Assembly: GCA_019635715.1 (NCBI GenBank)
Contig: JAHBYY010000012.1
Coordinates: 1-64,000, forward strand
Source of the DNA: Rhizobiaceae bacterium
GTDB lineage: Bacteria; Pseudomonadota; Alphaproteobacteria; Rhizobiales; Rhizobiaceae
Direction: 5' to 3'
DNA: 64,000 nt
Shown here piece by piece: positions 1-11,904 of this stretch. The number at the start of each line of letters is the position of its first letter. The first letter of the stretch is position 1. The notes below the pieces were generated by a model. That model was not told the origin of the DNA, did no database searches, and saw nothing but the letters and a program-made list of their open reading frames with translations. The translations under genes were made by a program, and so were the position numbers.

Positions 1-1
1 A

Positions 2-52
2 GTGATGGCAGGTCTGCCGACCATGAACGCCGGGGACTTCGTCATCGCCTGA
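2..52 (+). CDS. C-terminal tail of an unidentified protein (partial)
   Basis: An open frame enters from the left edge and ends at a TGA at 50-52, giving the tail VMAGLPTMNAGDFVIA. Codon use matches the rest of the window, but 16 residues are too few to name a family. It could also be a chance open frame. Confidence 0.3.
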   Translation: MMAGLPTMNAGDFVIA

Positions 53-113
53 GCGGCCCGATTCGCCGGAACCTGCCTGCGCCATCCGCGTTTCCACGGC
101 GGGAGAACCTGCC

Positions 114-290
114 ATGGATCGGGCCGGAACGGACCTCAGCCTCGTCGCTCTCGCCTGCGTCTTCGCCGGCCTGGTGCTGGGATTGACCGGTCTCGCATCG
201 GCGCCGTTCCAAGGCCGAAGCGCGCAGCCAGGCGCATTCGCACCAAGCGATCTCAGCCGCCGAAAATCTCATCGTAGCGAGCCGGTCTGA
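114..290 (+). CDS. small putative membrane or secreted protein (58 aa)
   Basis: The ATG at 114 follows a purine-rich GGGAGAA at about 101-107. The 58-residue product has a hydrophobic stretch at about residues 9-30 (LVALACVFAGLVLGLTGLA), which could be one transmembrane helix or a signal peptide, and then a basic tail. No family is recognised. The last 38 bases overlap the 3' end of the convergent ArsC-like gene. The hydrophobic segment and the ribosome-binding site argue for a real gene; the short length and the overlap argue against it. Confidence 0.35.
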   Translation: MDRAGTDLSLVALACVFAGLVLGLTGLASAPFQGRSAQPGAFAPSDLSRRKSHRSEPV

Positions 291-600
291 ACCCAACCTC
301 CAGCACCGTCGCCTCCAGCACCGGCCGCTTGATCAGCGTCGGATGTTCGAGCATCAGCCGGCGCGCCGCCGCTGCGTCGAGCCCGTCCTTCTGCGCGGCG
401 GGAAGGTCACGGAAGGTCGTGCTGGATTTGTTGACGAGCCGCTCCCAGCCGAGTTCACCGATCCAACGGTCGACAATCGAGGCATCGAGCCCGTCGACAC
501 GAAAATCGTGGAAGCGGTAGGCAATCTTTCGATCGTCCAGATAGGCCCTGGCCTTGCGAACCGTGTCACAGGTCTTGATGCCGTAGAGTGTGGTCGCCAA
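253..600 (-). CDS. ArsC/Spx-family reductase (YffB-like)
   Basis: This 115-residue thioredoxin-fold protein belongs to the ArsC/Spx family. The N-terminus has beta-strand YGIKTCDTVRKA with a single active-site-type cysteine at residue 11 (no CXXC), and the conserved KRP of the family lies at residues 91-93. The length is normal for YffB-like proteins. Family members are often annotated as arsenate reductases, but no ars gene is nearby, so a glutathione-dependent reductase of unknown substrate is the safer reading. The start is a TTG at 600, preceded at a good distance by GGAG; no upstream ATG is in frame. Confidence 0.75.
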   Translation of the reverse strand: MATTLYGIKTCDTVRKARAYLDDRKIAYRFHDFRVDGLDASIVDRWIGELGWERLVNKSSTTFRDLPAAQKDGLDAAAARRLMLEHPTLIKRPVLEATVLEVGFRPARYDEIFGG

Positions 601-704
601 GGGCTTTGCTCCGATGAATTGGCCGCGCGGATCGCGCCGCTGCTCATACGACGGGACCGCGGCGGCTGTAACCTAAAGCCCGGCAGGTCCCCGGGTTGAC
701 GGCA

Positions 705-1193
705 TCAGGCCACGGCGGCCTCCAATGCGGCGGCCAGGATGTCCGGCTCGAAATCCGCCATCTCGCGGAACAGTTGGATCAAATCCGGTTCGTCGACGAG
801 CAGGGCAGCGTCCTGCGCAGACAGCCACGCGCGGTTGCGCGAGCGCATCTCGTTCCATTTGTCGCGCTCCTTCTCGACCAGCAGCGGGAAGACCGCCACC
901 GTGATCGGGGCAAAGACCGTGCGCAGCCGCTTCCAGTAGCGGTAGCGGCCGATCGGCCTTTTCGCCACCTGTCCCTGGATGCCAGCCTCCTCCTCCGCTT
1001 CGATCGCCGCCGATTCGGCCTCCGACATGCCTTTCATCGGCCAGCCCTTGGGAAGGACGAAACGACGGGTTCCACGCGACGTGAGCAGCATGAACTCGAC
1101 CCGGTCGGCACCGGACCGCCTGAAGGGAAGGGCCGCGACCTGAACGATCTGCTTGCCCTTGCGCGCCCTCGCCTTGATCTTCTTTTCCTTCAT
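705..1193 (-). CDS. Nudix hydrolase
   Basis: A Nudix-fold hydrolase of 162 residues when started at the ATG at 1193; a TTG at 1238 would add 15 low-complexity residues. The Nudix box spans residues 50-72. It keeps the glycine of GWPMKG and the metal-binding glutamates of IEAEEEAGI (about E65, E68, E69). The consensus arginine is replaced by isoleucine and the first consensus glutamate by methionine. Short DIPP-like Nudix proteins of alphaproteobacteria with a PKGWP motif hydrolyse diphosphoinositol polyphosphates or dinucleoside polyphosphates; the substrate here is unknown. The gene lies alone, on the same strand as the ArsC-like gene. Confidence 0.75.
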   Translation of the reverse strand: MKEKKIKARARKGKQIVQVAALPFRRSGADRVEFMLLTSRGTRRFVLPKGWPMKGMSEAESAAIEAEEEAGIQGQVAKRPIGRYRYWKRLRTVFAPITVAVFPLLVEKERDKWNEMRSRNRAWLSAQDAALLVDEPDLIQLFREMADFEPDILAAALEAAVA

Positions 1194-1463
1194 CGGGCCG
1201 GTCGACCCATGGGCGCCTCCCGGATGGCGAATCTCCAATCGCCTGCCACGGCGCCATTATAGCCAGACATTGCCCTGCCCGGTCGACCCGCCGCGGACGG
1301 TTTGCCCGGGAGTCTTGTGATCCAGCCCGGAGGTCCGCATCGCAACCGGCGGGCACCCGCGTCGTCGAGCTGCGGCGCAGCGATCGACGTCGCCATCCCA
1401 TCGCCGGCGAGGCGGCGCGACGGGCCGTCCCTTGCCGTCATCCTGCCGGCAGCCGGCCCGGCT

Positions 1464-2495
1464 TCAATTCACGCTGACGGGCTTGGAACGCATGCGGGCC
1501 ACCGTCTCGCGCTCGGCGCGCTTGCAGCGCATCGGCGGCAGACCGCGGTCGATGAGGTCGAGATCCTCCAGGACCATGTCGCCCATCCGCTTGAAGGCGA
1601 TGTCGAGGGCGCCGGCACGGTGCGCGGAGCGCAGGAAACCCGGCAGCTTGCGCACCGGATGGTCCTTCGGCAGGGGCTCCTCCGGATAGACGTCGCTGGC
1701 GGCCACGATATGGCCGCGCCGCACCGCCTCCATCAGGGCGTCGAAGTCGACGACGCCGGCGCGCGACAAGAGGATGAAGGCCGCGCCCTTGCGCATCGTC
1801 GCGAAAGCTTCGGCACCGAGGAAGCCCTGGTTGTCGCTGGTGACCGCGGCGACGACGAAAACGAAATCGCTGCGGGTCAGGACCGTTTCGAGCGACGCCG
1901 GCTCGACGCCGTTGTCGCGCAGGATCGACGGCGGCAGCCAGGGGTCGTAGACGCGGATTGTGGCGCGGAAGCCGCCGAGCACGCGGTTGAGCGCTTTGCC
2001 GAGATCGCCAAAGCCGACGATGCCGATCTCCGAGCCGGAAAGCAGTCGCGCCGAGGCGTTGCCGTCGCCGCCCCACAGCTCCTCGCCGCTGCGGAAGGCG
2101 AGGTCGGCATCGACGATGCCGCGCGCGATGTTCAGCGCCATGGCAAGCCCAAGCTCGGCCACCGGCTCGGCAAACACCTGCCCCGTGGTCACCACATGGA
2201 TGCCGCGCTGGAACAGCGTCTCGTAGGGCATGTTGTTGATCAGATTGCTCTCGACGTTGAACACGCAGCGCAGAGACTTCAGCTTCGCCAGCGTGGCGTC
2301 GTCGATCGGCGGCTGGCCGACGATGTAGCGGGCCTGCGCCAGCACGTCGTCCGGCAATGCCGACACTGCGTCCGCCGTCGTTTCCACCACCCGGTAGCGC
2401 GAACGGAACGCGGCGAGCTGCGGCGGCGTGAAGATCAGATCGAGCGTGCGCGGCTCCGGTGCGCTGATGACCAGCGGCAGGCTGTCGGTCGGCAT
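1464..2495 (-). CDS. D-2-hydroxyacid dehydrogenase family protein
   Basis: A 343-residue NAD(P)-dependent D-isomer-specific 2-hydroxyacid dehydrogenase (phosphoglycerate dehydrogenase superfamily). The Rossmann glycine motif GIVGFGDLG lies at about residues 158-166. The catalytic set is complete: arginine in LLSRAGVVD (about 245), glutamate in DVYPEEPLP (about 273) and histidine in SAHRAG (about 292). The ATG at 2495 has a strong GAGGGAGGG ribosome-binding site about 5 bases upstream; longer open frames lack one. It is divergent from the TIM-barrel gene at 2606, with which it shares a promoter region. It probably oxidises or reduces a sugar-derived 2-hydroxy/2-keto acid; the substrate is not visible from sequence. 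Confidence 0.85.
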   Translation of the reverse strand: MPTDSLPLVISAPEPRTLDLIFTPPQLAAFRSRYRVVETTADAVSALPDDVLAQARYIVGQPPIDDATLAKLKSLRCVFNVESNLINNMPYETLFQRGIHVVTTGQVFAEPVAELGLAMALNIARGIVDADLAFRSGEELWGGDGNASARLLSGSEIGIVGFGDLGKALNRVLGGFRATIRVYDPWLPPSILRDNGVEPASLETVLTRSDFVFVVAAVTSDNQGFLGAEAFATMRKGAAFILLSRAGVVDFDALMEAVRRGHIVAASDVYPEEPLPKDHPVRKLPGFLRSAHRAGALDIAFKRMGDMVLEDLDLIDRGLPPMRCKRAERETVARMRSKPVSVN

Positions 2496-2605
2496 GGTGT
2501 CCCTCCCTCGTTGCGCGGCCCTGCCCGGCCTTTGCAATGACGACCGCGACTGTGTATCGGCGAGGACAGCACTTGTCACCTTCCCCCGCCGCGAGACCAG
2601 GGCGC

Positions 2606-3460
2606 ATGACCATCCTCGGACTCCACACCTTCGCGCTGGCTCCGTCGTGGGACATCGCCCGCATCGAGCCGGAGTTGGAGAGGCTGCTGGAAGGTGGTAT
2701 CCGGCTGCTGGAAGTGCCTTTCGTCAGGCCCGGCGCCATCGAAGCGGCGCGGGCGCGCAGCTTCGCCTCGCACTGGGGCGTCGAGCTGTTCGTGTCGACC
2801 GCCCTGCCCGCTGGGATCAACATCATCGAGGCGCCTTCCGACGGCCTCGCCTTTCTCGAGCCCGCGCTGCAGCTCGCCGCCGAGGTCGGCAGCTTCGGGC
2901 TTGGCGGAATGACCTATGCCGCACCCGGCGCGGTGACCGGCCGGCCGGCAACCGGTCGCGAGATCGACGGCGTCTGCCGTTTCCTCGACCGGGTCGCCAG
3001 GACCGCGCGCAGTTATGGCGTCAAGATCGGCATAGAACCGTGCAACCGCTACGAGACGCACCTGATCAACACGGCGCGCGACGCGGCCCGGATCATCGAG
3101 CGGATCGGCGCGGAAAACCTCTTCATCCACCTCGACAGCTACCACATGCACCAGGAGGAAGAGGGCTTCGAGCCGGCTTTTTCCGAAGCCGAGCCGTTCC
3201 TGGGCTATGTGCAGGTGTCGGAATCCAACCGCGGCCTGCCCGGCCGCGGCACGCTGGACTGGGCGGCCTGCATGAAGGGCATCGAAGCCGCCGGCTATCG
3301 CGGCCCGGTCACCGTGGAATGTCCGGTGCGGATCGAAGGTCCCGCCGCCGCGTCGGCCGCCATCTGGAAACCCGTGGCCGGCCGCTTCGACGATCTCGTC
3401 GAGATCGGCCTGCCGCATGTGCGGCGGTGCGCCAAGGCGGCTGGGCTGGACCTCGGCTGA
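2606..3460 (+). CDS. sugar phosphate isomerase/epimerase-like TIM-barrel protein
   Basis: A 284-residue xylose-isomerase-like TIM barrel related to D-tagatose/D-psicose 3-epimerases. The family signature GIEPCNRYE carries the first metal-ligand glutamate (E144). HLDSYHMHQEE supplies the aspartate (D177) and TVECP the last glutamate (E239). The third ligand, normally the histidine of an HxGExNR motif, appears as glutamine in VQVSESNRGLPGRG (Q203). This may change metal binding or mean the fold has another activity. The start is the ATG at 2606. The gene is divergent from the hydroxyacid dehydrogenase and convergent with the monooxygenase at 3470. Confidence 0.75.
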   Translation: MTILGLHTFALAPSWDIARIEPELERLLEGGIRLLEVPFVRPGAIEAARARSFASHWGVELFVSTALPAGINIIEAPSDGLAFLEPALQLAAEVGSFGLGGMTYAAPGAVTGRPATGREIDGVCRFLDRVARTARSYGVKIGIEPCNRYETHLINTARDAARIIERIGAENLFIHLDSYHMHQEEEGFEPAFSEAEPFLGYVQVSESNRGLPGRGTLDWAACMKGIEAAGYRGPVTVECPVRIEGPAAASAAIWKPVAGRFDDLVEIGLPHVRRCAKAAGLDLG

Positions 3461-3469
3461 TGCCTGTGC

Positions 3470-4567
3470 TCACCCGGCACTGCGATAGCCGGCCCGCTCC
3501 AGCAGCGGCAGGACGCGATCGCAGAAGAACGGCAGTTCCTGCGTGTAGTTGACGAAGGAAAGCGCGATCCCCTCGTAGCCCTTTTCGGCGACGGCGATCA
3601 TCTCGTCGGCGATGCTGCGCGGCGATCCGACCAGCGGATAGGTGCCGGCGCCGCCCGCGAAGCGCTGGCGGTAGCGGTCATAGGCGTGCGTATCGTGCGA
3701 CTGCGAAAATTCCTTCTTGCCGGCCATATGGTCGTCGACCGCGGCGTGGTCCGCCAGTTCGACGGCGTACCGATCATAATAGGCGCGGGCTTCCGCTTCC
3801 GTCTCGCGGCACACGACATGGGCCACCGTGTAGGCACCGACATCGCGGCCGATCCGCGCCGAGCGCTCGCGGATGTCGGCGACATGCGTCGCCGCGTCGG
3901 CGAGTTCCGAGAAGGTCGTAAACAGGTAGTCGCAATGGGCCGCGGCGAAGTCACGCCCCGGCCCGCCGAACGCTGCGTTCATCGTCACAGGCCGCGGGCT
4001 CTGGAGACTGGCGGGGCGGCTGACGGCCTGGTTCAGGCGATAGTAGGCGCCGTCGTGGTCGATCGGGCTCTCGCTGGCGTAGAGGCGTTCGACGATATCG
4101 ATCCACTCGGCCGCCTGATCGTAGCCCTTCTCGACGAGCGGCGTGCCGAACATGCCGAATTCCTTCGGGTTCCAGCCGCAGACGATGTTCAGCCCGGCCC
4201 GGCCGTCGCTGATGTGGTCGACCGTCGCCATCGCCTTGGCGGCGTAGAGCGGATGAACCAGCGGCACGTGGACGGTCATGAACAGGCCGATCCGCTGCGT
4301 CGCCGCGGCCAGCCCCGCCGCCCAGGTGAAGGTCTCGAACGACCATTCTCGCACCCTGTTCTTTCCGCCGAAGCCGCGCCAGCGCGCGATCGGCAGCAAG
4401 AACTCCAGGCCCGCCCGGTCGGCGATCTGGGCCGCGCTGAGATTGTCGCGCCAGCCGGCTTTCCAGCGCTCGGGCACGTCGGTGATCGCCAGACCGCCAT
4501 CCGCATTGGCCGAGAAGATGCCGAGCTTCAGCCGGTTGGGGCCTTTCAGCGGATGCGCCCTGATCAT
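3470..4567 (-). CDS. LLM-class flavin-dependent monooxygenase (SsuD/SfnG-like)
   Basis: A 365-residue luciferase-like, reduced-FMN-dependent monooxygenase. It has the sulfonate/sulfone-type core: GIFSANADGG near the N-terminus, TVDHISDGRAGLNIVCGWNPKEF around residues 130-150, and a C-terminal LVGSPRSIADEM segment. Relatives such as SsuD and SfnG release sulfite or cleave C-S bonds, but other members open N-heterocycles. The start is the ATG at 4567, with GGGAGGA about 9 bases upstream; longer upstream frames are not needed. It is divergent from the ABC binding-protein gene at 4889. No cognate flavin reductase lies next to it, so it presumably borrows reduced FMN from elsewhere (one is encoded at 49.3-50.2 kb). 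Confidence 0.8.
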   Translation of the reverse strand: MIRAHPLKGPNRLKLGIFSANADGGLAITDVPERWKAGWRDNLSAAQIADRAGLEFLLPIARWRGFGGKNRVREWSFETFTWAAGLAAATQRIGLFMTVHVPLVHPLYAAKAMATVDHISDGRAGLNIVCGWNPKEFGMFGTPLVEKGYDQAAEWIDIVERLYASESPIDHDGAYYRLNQAVSRPASLQSPRPVTMNAAFGGPGRDFAAAHCDYLFTTFSELADAATHVADIRERSARIGRDVGAYTVAHVVCRETEAEARAYYDRYAVELADHAAVDDHMAGKKEFSQSHDTHAYDRYRQRFAGGAGTYPLVGSPRSIADEMIAVAEKGYEGIALSFVNYTQELPFFCDRVLPLLERAGYRSAG

Positions 4568-4888
4568 CGCCGTAATCCTCCCGCCCCACGCCATCGCGCC
4601 GGCCCGCAGACTTTTTAAGCTTAAAACTCTCTCCTTGAAAAGCGGTCCGCATGGGATAAGAATTCCGCTGGCGCAGCCCAATGGGAGAAACTTGCCGCAG
4701 CGCGCGGCGGGGCTACGCCAAGGGGAGCCCGTGCCAATCCAGTCTGCCAAGCGAGCGACTGCCTCCTGCATGCGCGGCCCCCGCGGCGCCTGGCGGGTTT
4801 GGCCGCGGCCGCGCCATGGCCGGCCGGGATCGGCAGCGCATGGGTGGGCATCCCGTACCGGTCAACACAAAGAACCAAGGGAACCAAG
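4568..4888. other. 321-bp divergent intergenic region
   Basis: Promoter region between the flavin monooxygenase (leftward) and the ABC binding protein (rightward). It contains the perfect 14-bp palindrome listed separately. I see no further gene in it; short open frames here lack ribosome-binding sites. Confidence 0.6.
4613..4626. promoter_or_regulatory. 14-bp perfect palindrome, candidate operator
   Basis: TTTTAAGCTTAAAA is a perfect palindrome standing out as AT-rich in GC-rich DNA. It lies 46 bases upstream of the monooxygenase start and about 260 bases upstream of the binding-protein start. That position suits an operator controlling the leftward gene. The regulator is unknown and no regulator gene is adjacent. 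Confidence 0.4.
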
Positions 4889-5686
4889 ATGAACCTCACC
4901 CGCCGCCACGTCCTCGCTTTCGCAGCCGCTCTCGGCATCGCCGCCGGCCCGGTCACCTCCTATGCCGCCGATGCGCTGAATGTCGGGTCCTACCCGAACA
5001 ATCCGCCCTTCGAATTCAAGGGGGAAAGCGGAAACTTCGAAGGTTTCGAGGTCGACATCGTCACCGAAGCGGCCAAGCGTGCCGGACTGACCGTCAATAT
5101 CGAAGGCTACGACTTCCAGCCGCTGTTTGCGGCGACGAGTTCCGGCCGCATCGACGTGGCGATCTCGTCGATCACCATCACCAAGGAGCGGCTCGGCTCG
5201 CAGTCCTTCACCCAGCCCTACTACGATTCCGACATGGGCGTCGCGGCGACGACGGCCGGCGGCGTCAAGGGTCTCGCCGACCTCAAGGGCAGGATCGTCG
5301 GCGTGCTCTCCGGCTCGACCGGCGAGAAATGGGCCAACGACAACAAGGACGCGCAGGGCTTCGCCGAGGTCAAGGGCTACAACACCCAGCAGGAAGTTCT
5401 GCTCGACCTCTCGGCCGGCCGCGTCGACGGGGTGGTCAGCGACGTGCCCGGCATGGAATACGCCTTCACCAAGATGCAGGGGCTGGCCGTCGTCGAGCGC
5501 ATCAAGACCGGCGAACAGTACGGGCTGATGATGACCAAGGATCACCCGCTGCTCGGCAAGATCAACGACGCCATCACCTCGATGAAGAAGGACGGCGCGC
5601 TGCAGGCGATCCACAAGAAGTGGTTCGGCACGGAGGCCCCGGCGGACTCCTCGACGGTGGCCGAGGCGCCATTGCCGAAGGCCTGA
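4889..5686 (+). CDS. polar amino acid-type ABC transporter, substrate-binding protein
   Basis: A 265-residue periplasmic binding protein of the HisJ/GlnH type (SBP_bac_3). Residues 1-26 form a Sec signal peptide with a basic start (MNLTRRH), a hydrophobic core and an AA cleavage region before [16 protein letters not shown]. The conserved features [17 protein letters not shown] and [24 protein letters not shown] are typical of amino-acid-binding members. The start is the ATG at 4889 after AAGGGA. It is followed, after a stem-loop, by its permease and by a PLP enzyme. That suggests the ligand is an amino acid or amino-sulfur compound processed by that enzyme. Confidence 0.88.
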   Translation: MNLTRRHVLAFAAALGIAAGPVTSYAADALNVGSYPNNPPFEFKGESGNFEGFEVDIVTEAAKRAGLTVNIEGYDFQPLFAATSSGRIDVAISSITITKERLGSQSFTQPYYDSDMGVAATTAGGVKGLADLKGRIVGVLSGSTGEKWANDNKDAQGFAEVKGYNTQQEVLLDLSAGRVDGVVSDVPGMEYAFTKMQGLAVVERIKTGEQYGLMMTKDHPLLGKINDAITSMKKDGALQAIHKKWFGTEAPADSSTVAEAPLPKA

Positions 5687-5710
5687 TCCCTGCGGCATCG
5701 TAGCGGCAGT

Positions 5711-5734
5711 CGTGCCGGCACGAGCGCCGGCACG
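5711..5734 (+). terminator. intercistronic stem-loop after binding-protein gene
   Basis: A perfect 9-bp inverted repeat, CGTGCCGGC (5711-5719) and GCCGGCACG (5726-5734), with a 6-base loop. It has no following T-run, so it is more likely an mRNA-stabilising or attenuating hairpin than a full terminator. Such hairpins commonly keep binding-protein mRNA more abundant than permease mRNA. Confidence 0.5.
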
Positions 5735-5757
5735 GTCGTTTGCGGCCGGAGACGCCC

Positions 5758-6432
5758 ATGACCCTGTTCGACACGTTCTTCAACGCCCAGGTCATGGTCT
5801 CGGCGTTTCCGATCCTGATGCGCGGCCTGCTCAACACGCTGCTGCTCGGGATCTTCGCCATCGGGCTCGGCATTCCGGTCGGCCTCTTCATCGCGCTGGT
5901 GCGCCTCTATGCGCCGAAGCCGTTTCGCATCCTGTCGGTGATCTACATCGACGTGTTCCGGGCGATGCCGGTCCTGGTCGTGCTGATCCTGATCTACTAC
6001 GCCCTGCCCTTCGTCGGCATCCGCCTGTCGTCCTGGGTGTCGGCGACGCTGGCCTTCATGTTCGTCATGTCGGCCTATTCGGCGGAAGTGTTCCGCTCCG
6101 GCATCGAGAGCATCCCCAAGGGCCAGTTCGAGGCGGCCCACGCGCTCGGCCTGCCCTTCCTGCTGACGCTGCGCAAGGTGATCCTGCCGCAGTCGGTCCG
6201 CCTCGTCATCCCGCCGACGACGAGCAATTGCGTGTCGATGTTCAAGGACACGTCGCTGGCCTCCGTGGTGGCGCTGCCGGAACTGCTGAAGGAGGCGAAC
6301 AACGCCCAGGCGCTCTACGCGAACCCCTCGCCGCTGATCGCCGCCGCCCTGCTCTACCTCCTGTTCCTGTGGCCGATGGTACGCCTCGTCGGCCTGCTCG
6401 AGCGCAAGTTCAAGACCGAGAAAGCGCATTGA
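5758..6432 (+). CDS. polar amino acid-type ABC transporter, permease
   Basis: A 224-residue inner-membrane permease of the HisM/GlnP family, with about five hydrophobic helices and the EAA-loop motif [20 protein letters not shown] at about residues 125-144. The start is the ATG at 5758. Its stop overlaps a possible TTG start of the next gene by two bases, so it is probably cotranscribed with the binding protein and the class V aminotransferase. Neither an ATPase gene nor a second permease lies in this cluster. A homodimeric permease with an ATPase shared from another locus is the simplest reading. Confidence 0.88.
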   Translation: MTLFDTFFNAQVMVSAFPILMRGLLNTLLLGIFAIGLGIPVGLFIALVRLYAPKPFRILSVIYIDVFRAMPVLVVLILIYYALPFVGIRLSSWVSATLAFMFVMSAYSAEVFRSGIESIPKGQFEAAHALGLPFLLTLRKVILPQSVRLVIPPTTSNCVSMFKDTSLASVVALPELLKEANNAQALYANPSPLIAAALLYLLFLWPMVRLVGLLERKFKTEKAH

Positions 6433-6479
6433 GCCGACCGCTTCTTCCCGCCCATGACCGAAAATCCGAGGACTTCAGC

Positions 6480-7748
6480 GTGCCCCACCACCAGACCCAC
6501 ACCGCAGCGGGCGGTTTCCCCGTCGATGCCATCCGCGCCCAGTTCCCCGCCCTGCAGAAGGCCGGAGACTTCGTGTTCATGGACAACGCCGCGGGCGCCC
6601 AGATCCCGCAGAGCGTGCTCGACGCGGTGACCCGGCATCTCGTCGACTTCAACGTCCAGCGCGGCGGCCGCTACGGCCGCAGCGTCGAGGTGGACCAGGC
6701 GGTGGCCGACGCCCGCGAGAGCGTCGCCATCCTGATCAACGCGTCCAGCCCGGCCGAGATCTGCTTCGGCATGAACGCCACCTCGTTCATCCGGCTGGTC
6801 AGCCTCGGCATCGGCCAGATGCTCGGTGAGCGATCGGAGATCATCATCACCGACATGGACCACGACGCCAACATCGCCACATGGCTGGCGCTGGCGCCGC
6901 TCGGCGCGACCTTCACATGGTGGCGGATGCGCGACGACGGCAATCTGCATGTCGAGGATCTCGCACCGCTGGTGTCGGAGCGGACGCGGCTGGTCGCCTG
7001 CACCGTCACCGCCCATGCGATCGGCTCCATCGTCGACGTGGCAGCGGTCGGCCGCATCGCCCACGCCGCCGGCGCCGAGGTGTTCCTCGACTGCGTCCAT
7101 TACGGCCCGCACGGGCTGATCGACGTGCAGGCCTGGGATTGCGACTACCTCGTCTGCTCCGGCTACAAGAATTTCTCGCCGCATATGGGCTTCCTGTGGG
7201 GCCGCTTCGACGCCCTCAAGCGTCTGCCGACCTTCCGCGAGGACTTCATCCCGGACGAGCCGCCCCACAAGGTCGAGGCAGGCACGTTCATCTACGAGAA
7301 CGTGTCGGGCATGGACGCGGCGGTCCGCTACCTGGAATCCATCGGCCGCAACCTGGCGTCCTCCAACAACCGCAGCCGCCGCGACAACATCGTCGCCGGC
7401 ATGGGCGCCATCCGCGCCCATGAACGCGACCTGGCGCTTGCCATGCTGCGCGCCCTCAAGGCGGTCGGCGCGACGATCTACGGCGTGGCCGAGGAGGCGC
7501 GCATCGACGAGCGCGTCCCGACCTTCTGCTTCAATGTCGGCGCGCTGTCGCCGCGGCTGATCGTCGAGGAGATGAACGCGCGCGGCATCGGCATCCGCGA
7601 CGGCCACATGTACGCGCCGCGCCTGATGGCCCGCCTCAACCTGTCGATGGACAGCGGGGCGGTGCGCGCCTCGCTCGTCCATTACAACACGCTGGCGGAA
7701 GTGGCGCGCTTCGGCGCCGCGCTCAAGGAGATCGTTGCAGGCGCCTGA
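6480..7748 (+). CDS. class V aminotransferase / cysteine desulfurase-like protein
   Basis: A fold-type I PLP enzyme of 422 residues, in the cysteine desulfurase-like subgroup (resembling TIGR01976). The PLP lysine is K230 in [16 protein letters not shown]. The cofactor-pairing aspartate and histidine lie in [11 protein letters not shown] (about D204 and H207). Start: GTG at 6480 with GAGGA about 8 bases upstream; a TTG at 6429 overlapping the permease stop is the alternative. Being third in an ABC-importer operon, it is more likely catabolic (beta-elimination or transamination of the imported compound) than part of Fe-S assembly, since no suf or isc genes are near. This role is inferred. Confidence 0.8.
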   Translation: MPHHQTHTAAGGFPVDAIRAQFPALQKAGDFVFMDNAAGAQIPQSVLDAVTRHLVDFNVQRGGRYGRSVEVDQAVADARESVAILINASSPAEICFGMNATSFIRLVSLGIGQMLGERSEIIITDMDHDANIATWLALAPLGATFTWWRMRDDGNLHVEDLAPLVSERTRLVACTVTAHAIGSIVDVAAVGRIAHAAGAEVFLDCVHYGPHGLIDVQAWDCDYLVCSGYKNFSPHMGFLWGRFDALKRLPTFREDFIPDEPPHKVEAGTFIYENVSGMDAAVRYLESIGRNLASSNNRSRRDNIVAGMGAIRAHERDLALAMLRALKAVGATIYGVAEEARIDERVPTFCFNVGALSPRLIVEEMNARGIGIRDGHMYAPRLMARLNLSMDSGAVRASLVHYNTLAEVARFGAALKEIVAGA

Positions 7749-7750
7749 GG

Positions 7751-7770
7751 GGCCGAGCGGGCACCGGCGG

Positions 7771-7780
<10 letters not shown>
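7751..7780. terminator. bidirectional terminator-like hairpin
   Basis: The inverted repeat GGCCGAG (7751-7757) / CTCGGCC (7774-7780) sits in the 22-base gap between the convergent ends of the PLP enzyme and metH, and includes the metH stop. It has no T-run, so strength is uncertain. Confidence 0.35.
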
Positions 7781-11568
<3,788 letters not shown>

Positions 11569-11904
11569 TTGCGACACCGTCTGTCCTGAAATCGACAGAA
11601 AATTTGTCACATAAACATATCTTTATGTCAACATGCTATCTGCCGAGCTGGCGAACCCTTGCTCCATCCCACACACCACGGCCTGCTCGTGCCGCTTGAT
11701 GAGCAGCGCAAGCGTCTCGAAGCTCCTGACGATGTGGCGTGCGAAGGCCTCGGCGGCTGGCGCCGGTCGAACGGCGCGTTCGCCTCTCGGATGCTCGGCC
11801 AGTCCGGCCGCCATCCGAACCGGCCGGCGCGTGAGATCGCACCGTCCCGGATTCTCAGGGAATCCGCCGACGCTCGCCGCGGGAGGCCTTCATCTCAGGC
11901 CGGT
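11569..11904. other. 336-bp intergenic region upstream of metH
   Basis: Contains the metH leader and operator (11609-11628). The rest, up to the gntR stop, has no open frame with a ribosome-binding site. I see no fold resembling a SAM, SAH or cobalamin riboswitch; the leader is short. Confidence 0.5.
11609..11628 (-). promoter_or_regulatory. palindromic operator of metH (SahR/ArsR-type candidate)
   Basis: ACATAAACATATCTTTATGT differs from a perfect 20-bp palindrome (arms ACATAAA and TTTATGT around ATAT) in one pair. It is AT-rich in GC-rich DNA and 40 bases upstream of the metH start. ArsR-family SAH-responsive regulators of methionine-cycle genes use short AT-rich palindromes in proteobacteria; assigning such a regulator here is inference. 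Confidence 0.6.

Noticed and set aside
5712-7748. A single 678-residue fusion protein including the class V aminotransferase
   Set aside because: The first 230 codons are the out-of-frame shadow of the permease; the enzyme domain starts at a GTG with its own ribosome-binding site.
11569-11640. SAM, SAH or cobalamin riboswitch before metH
   Set aside because: The leader is too short and lacks the expected helices; the palindrome explains the conserved-looking signal better.
11623-11814. Possible 63-residue gene upstream of metH
   Set aside because: No ribosome-binding site, no recognisable domain, and its end runs through the metH operator.
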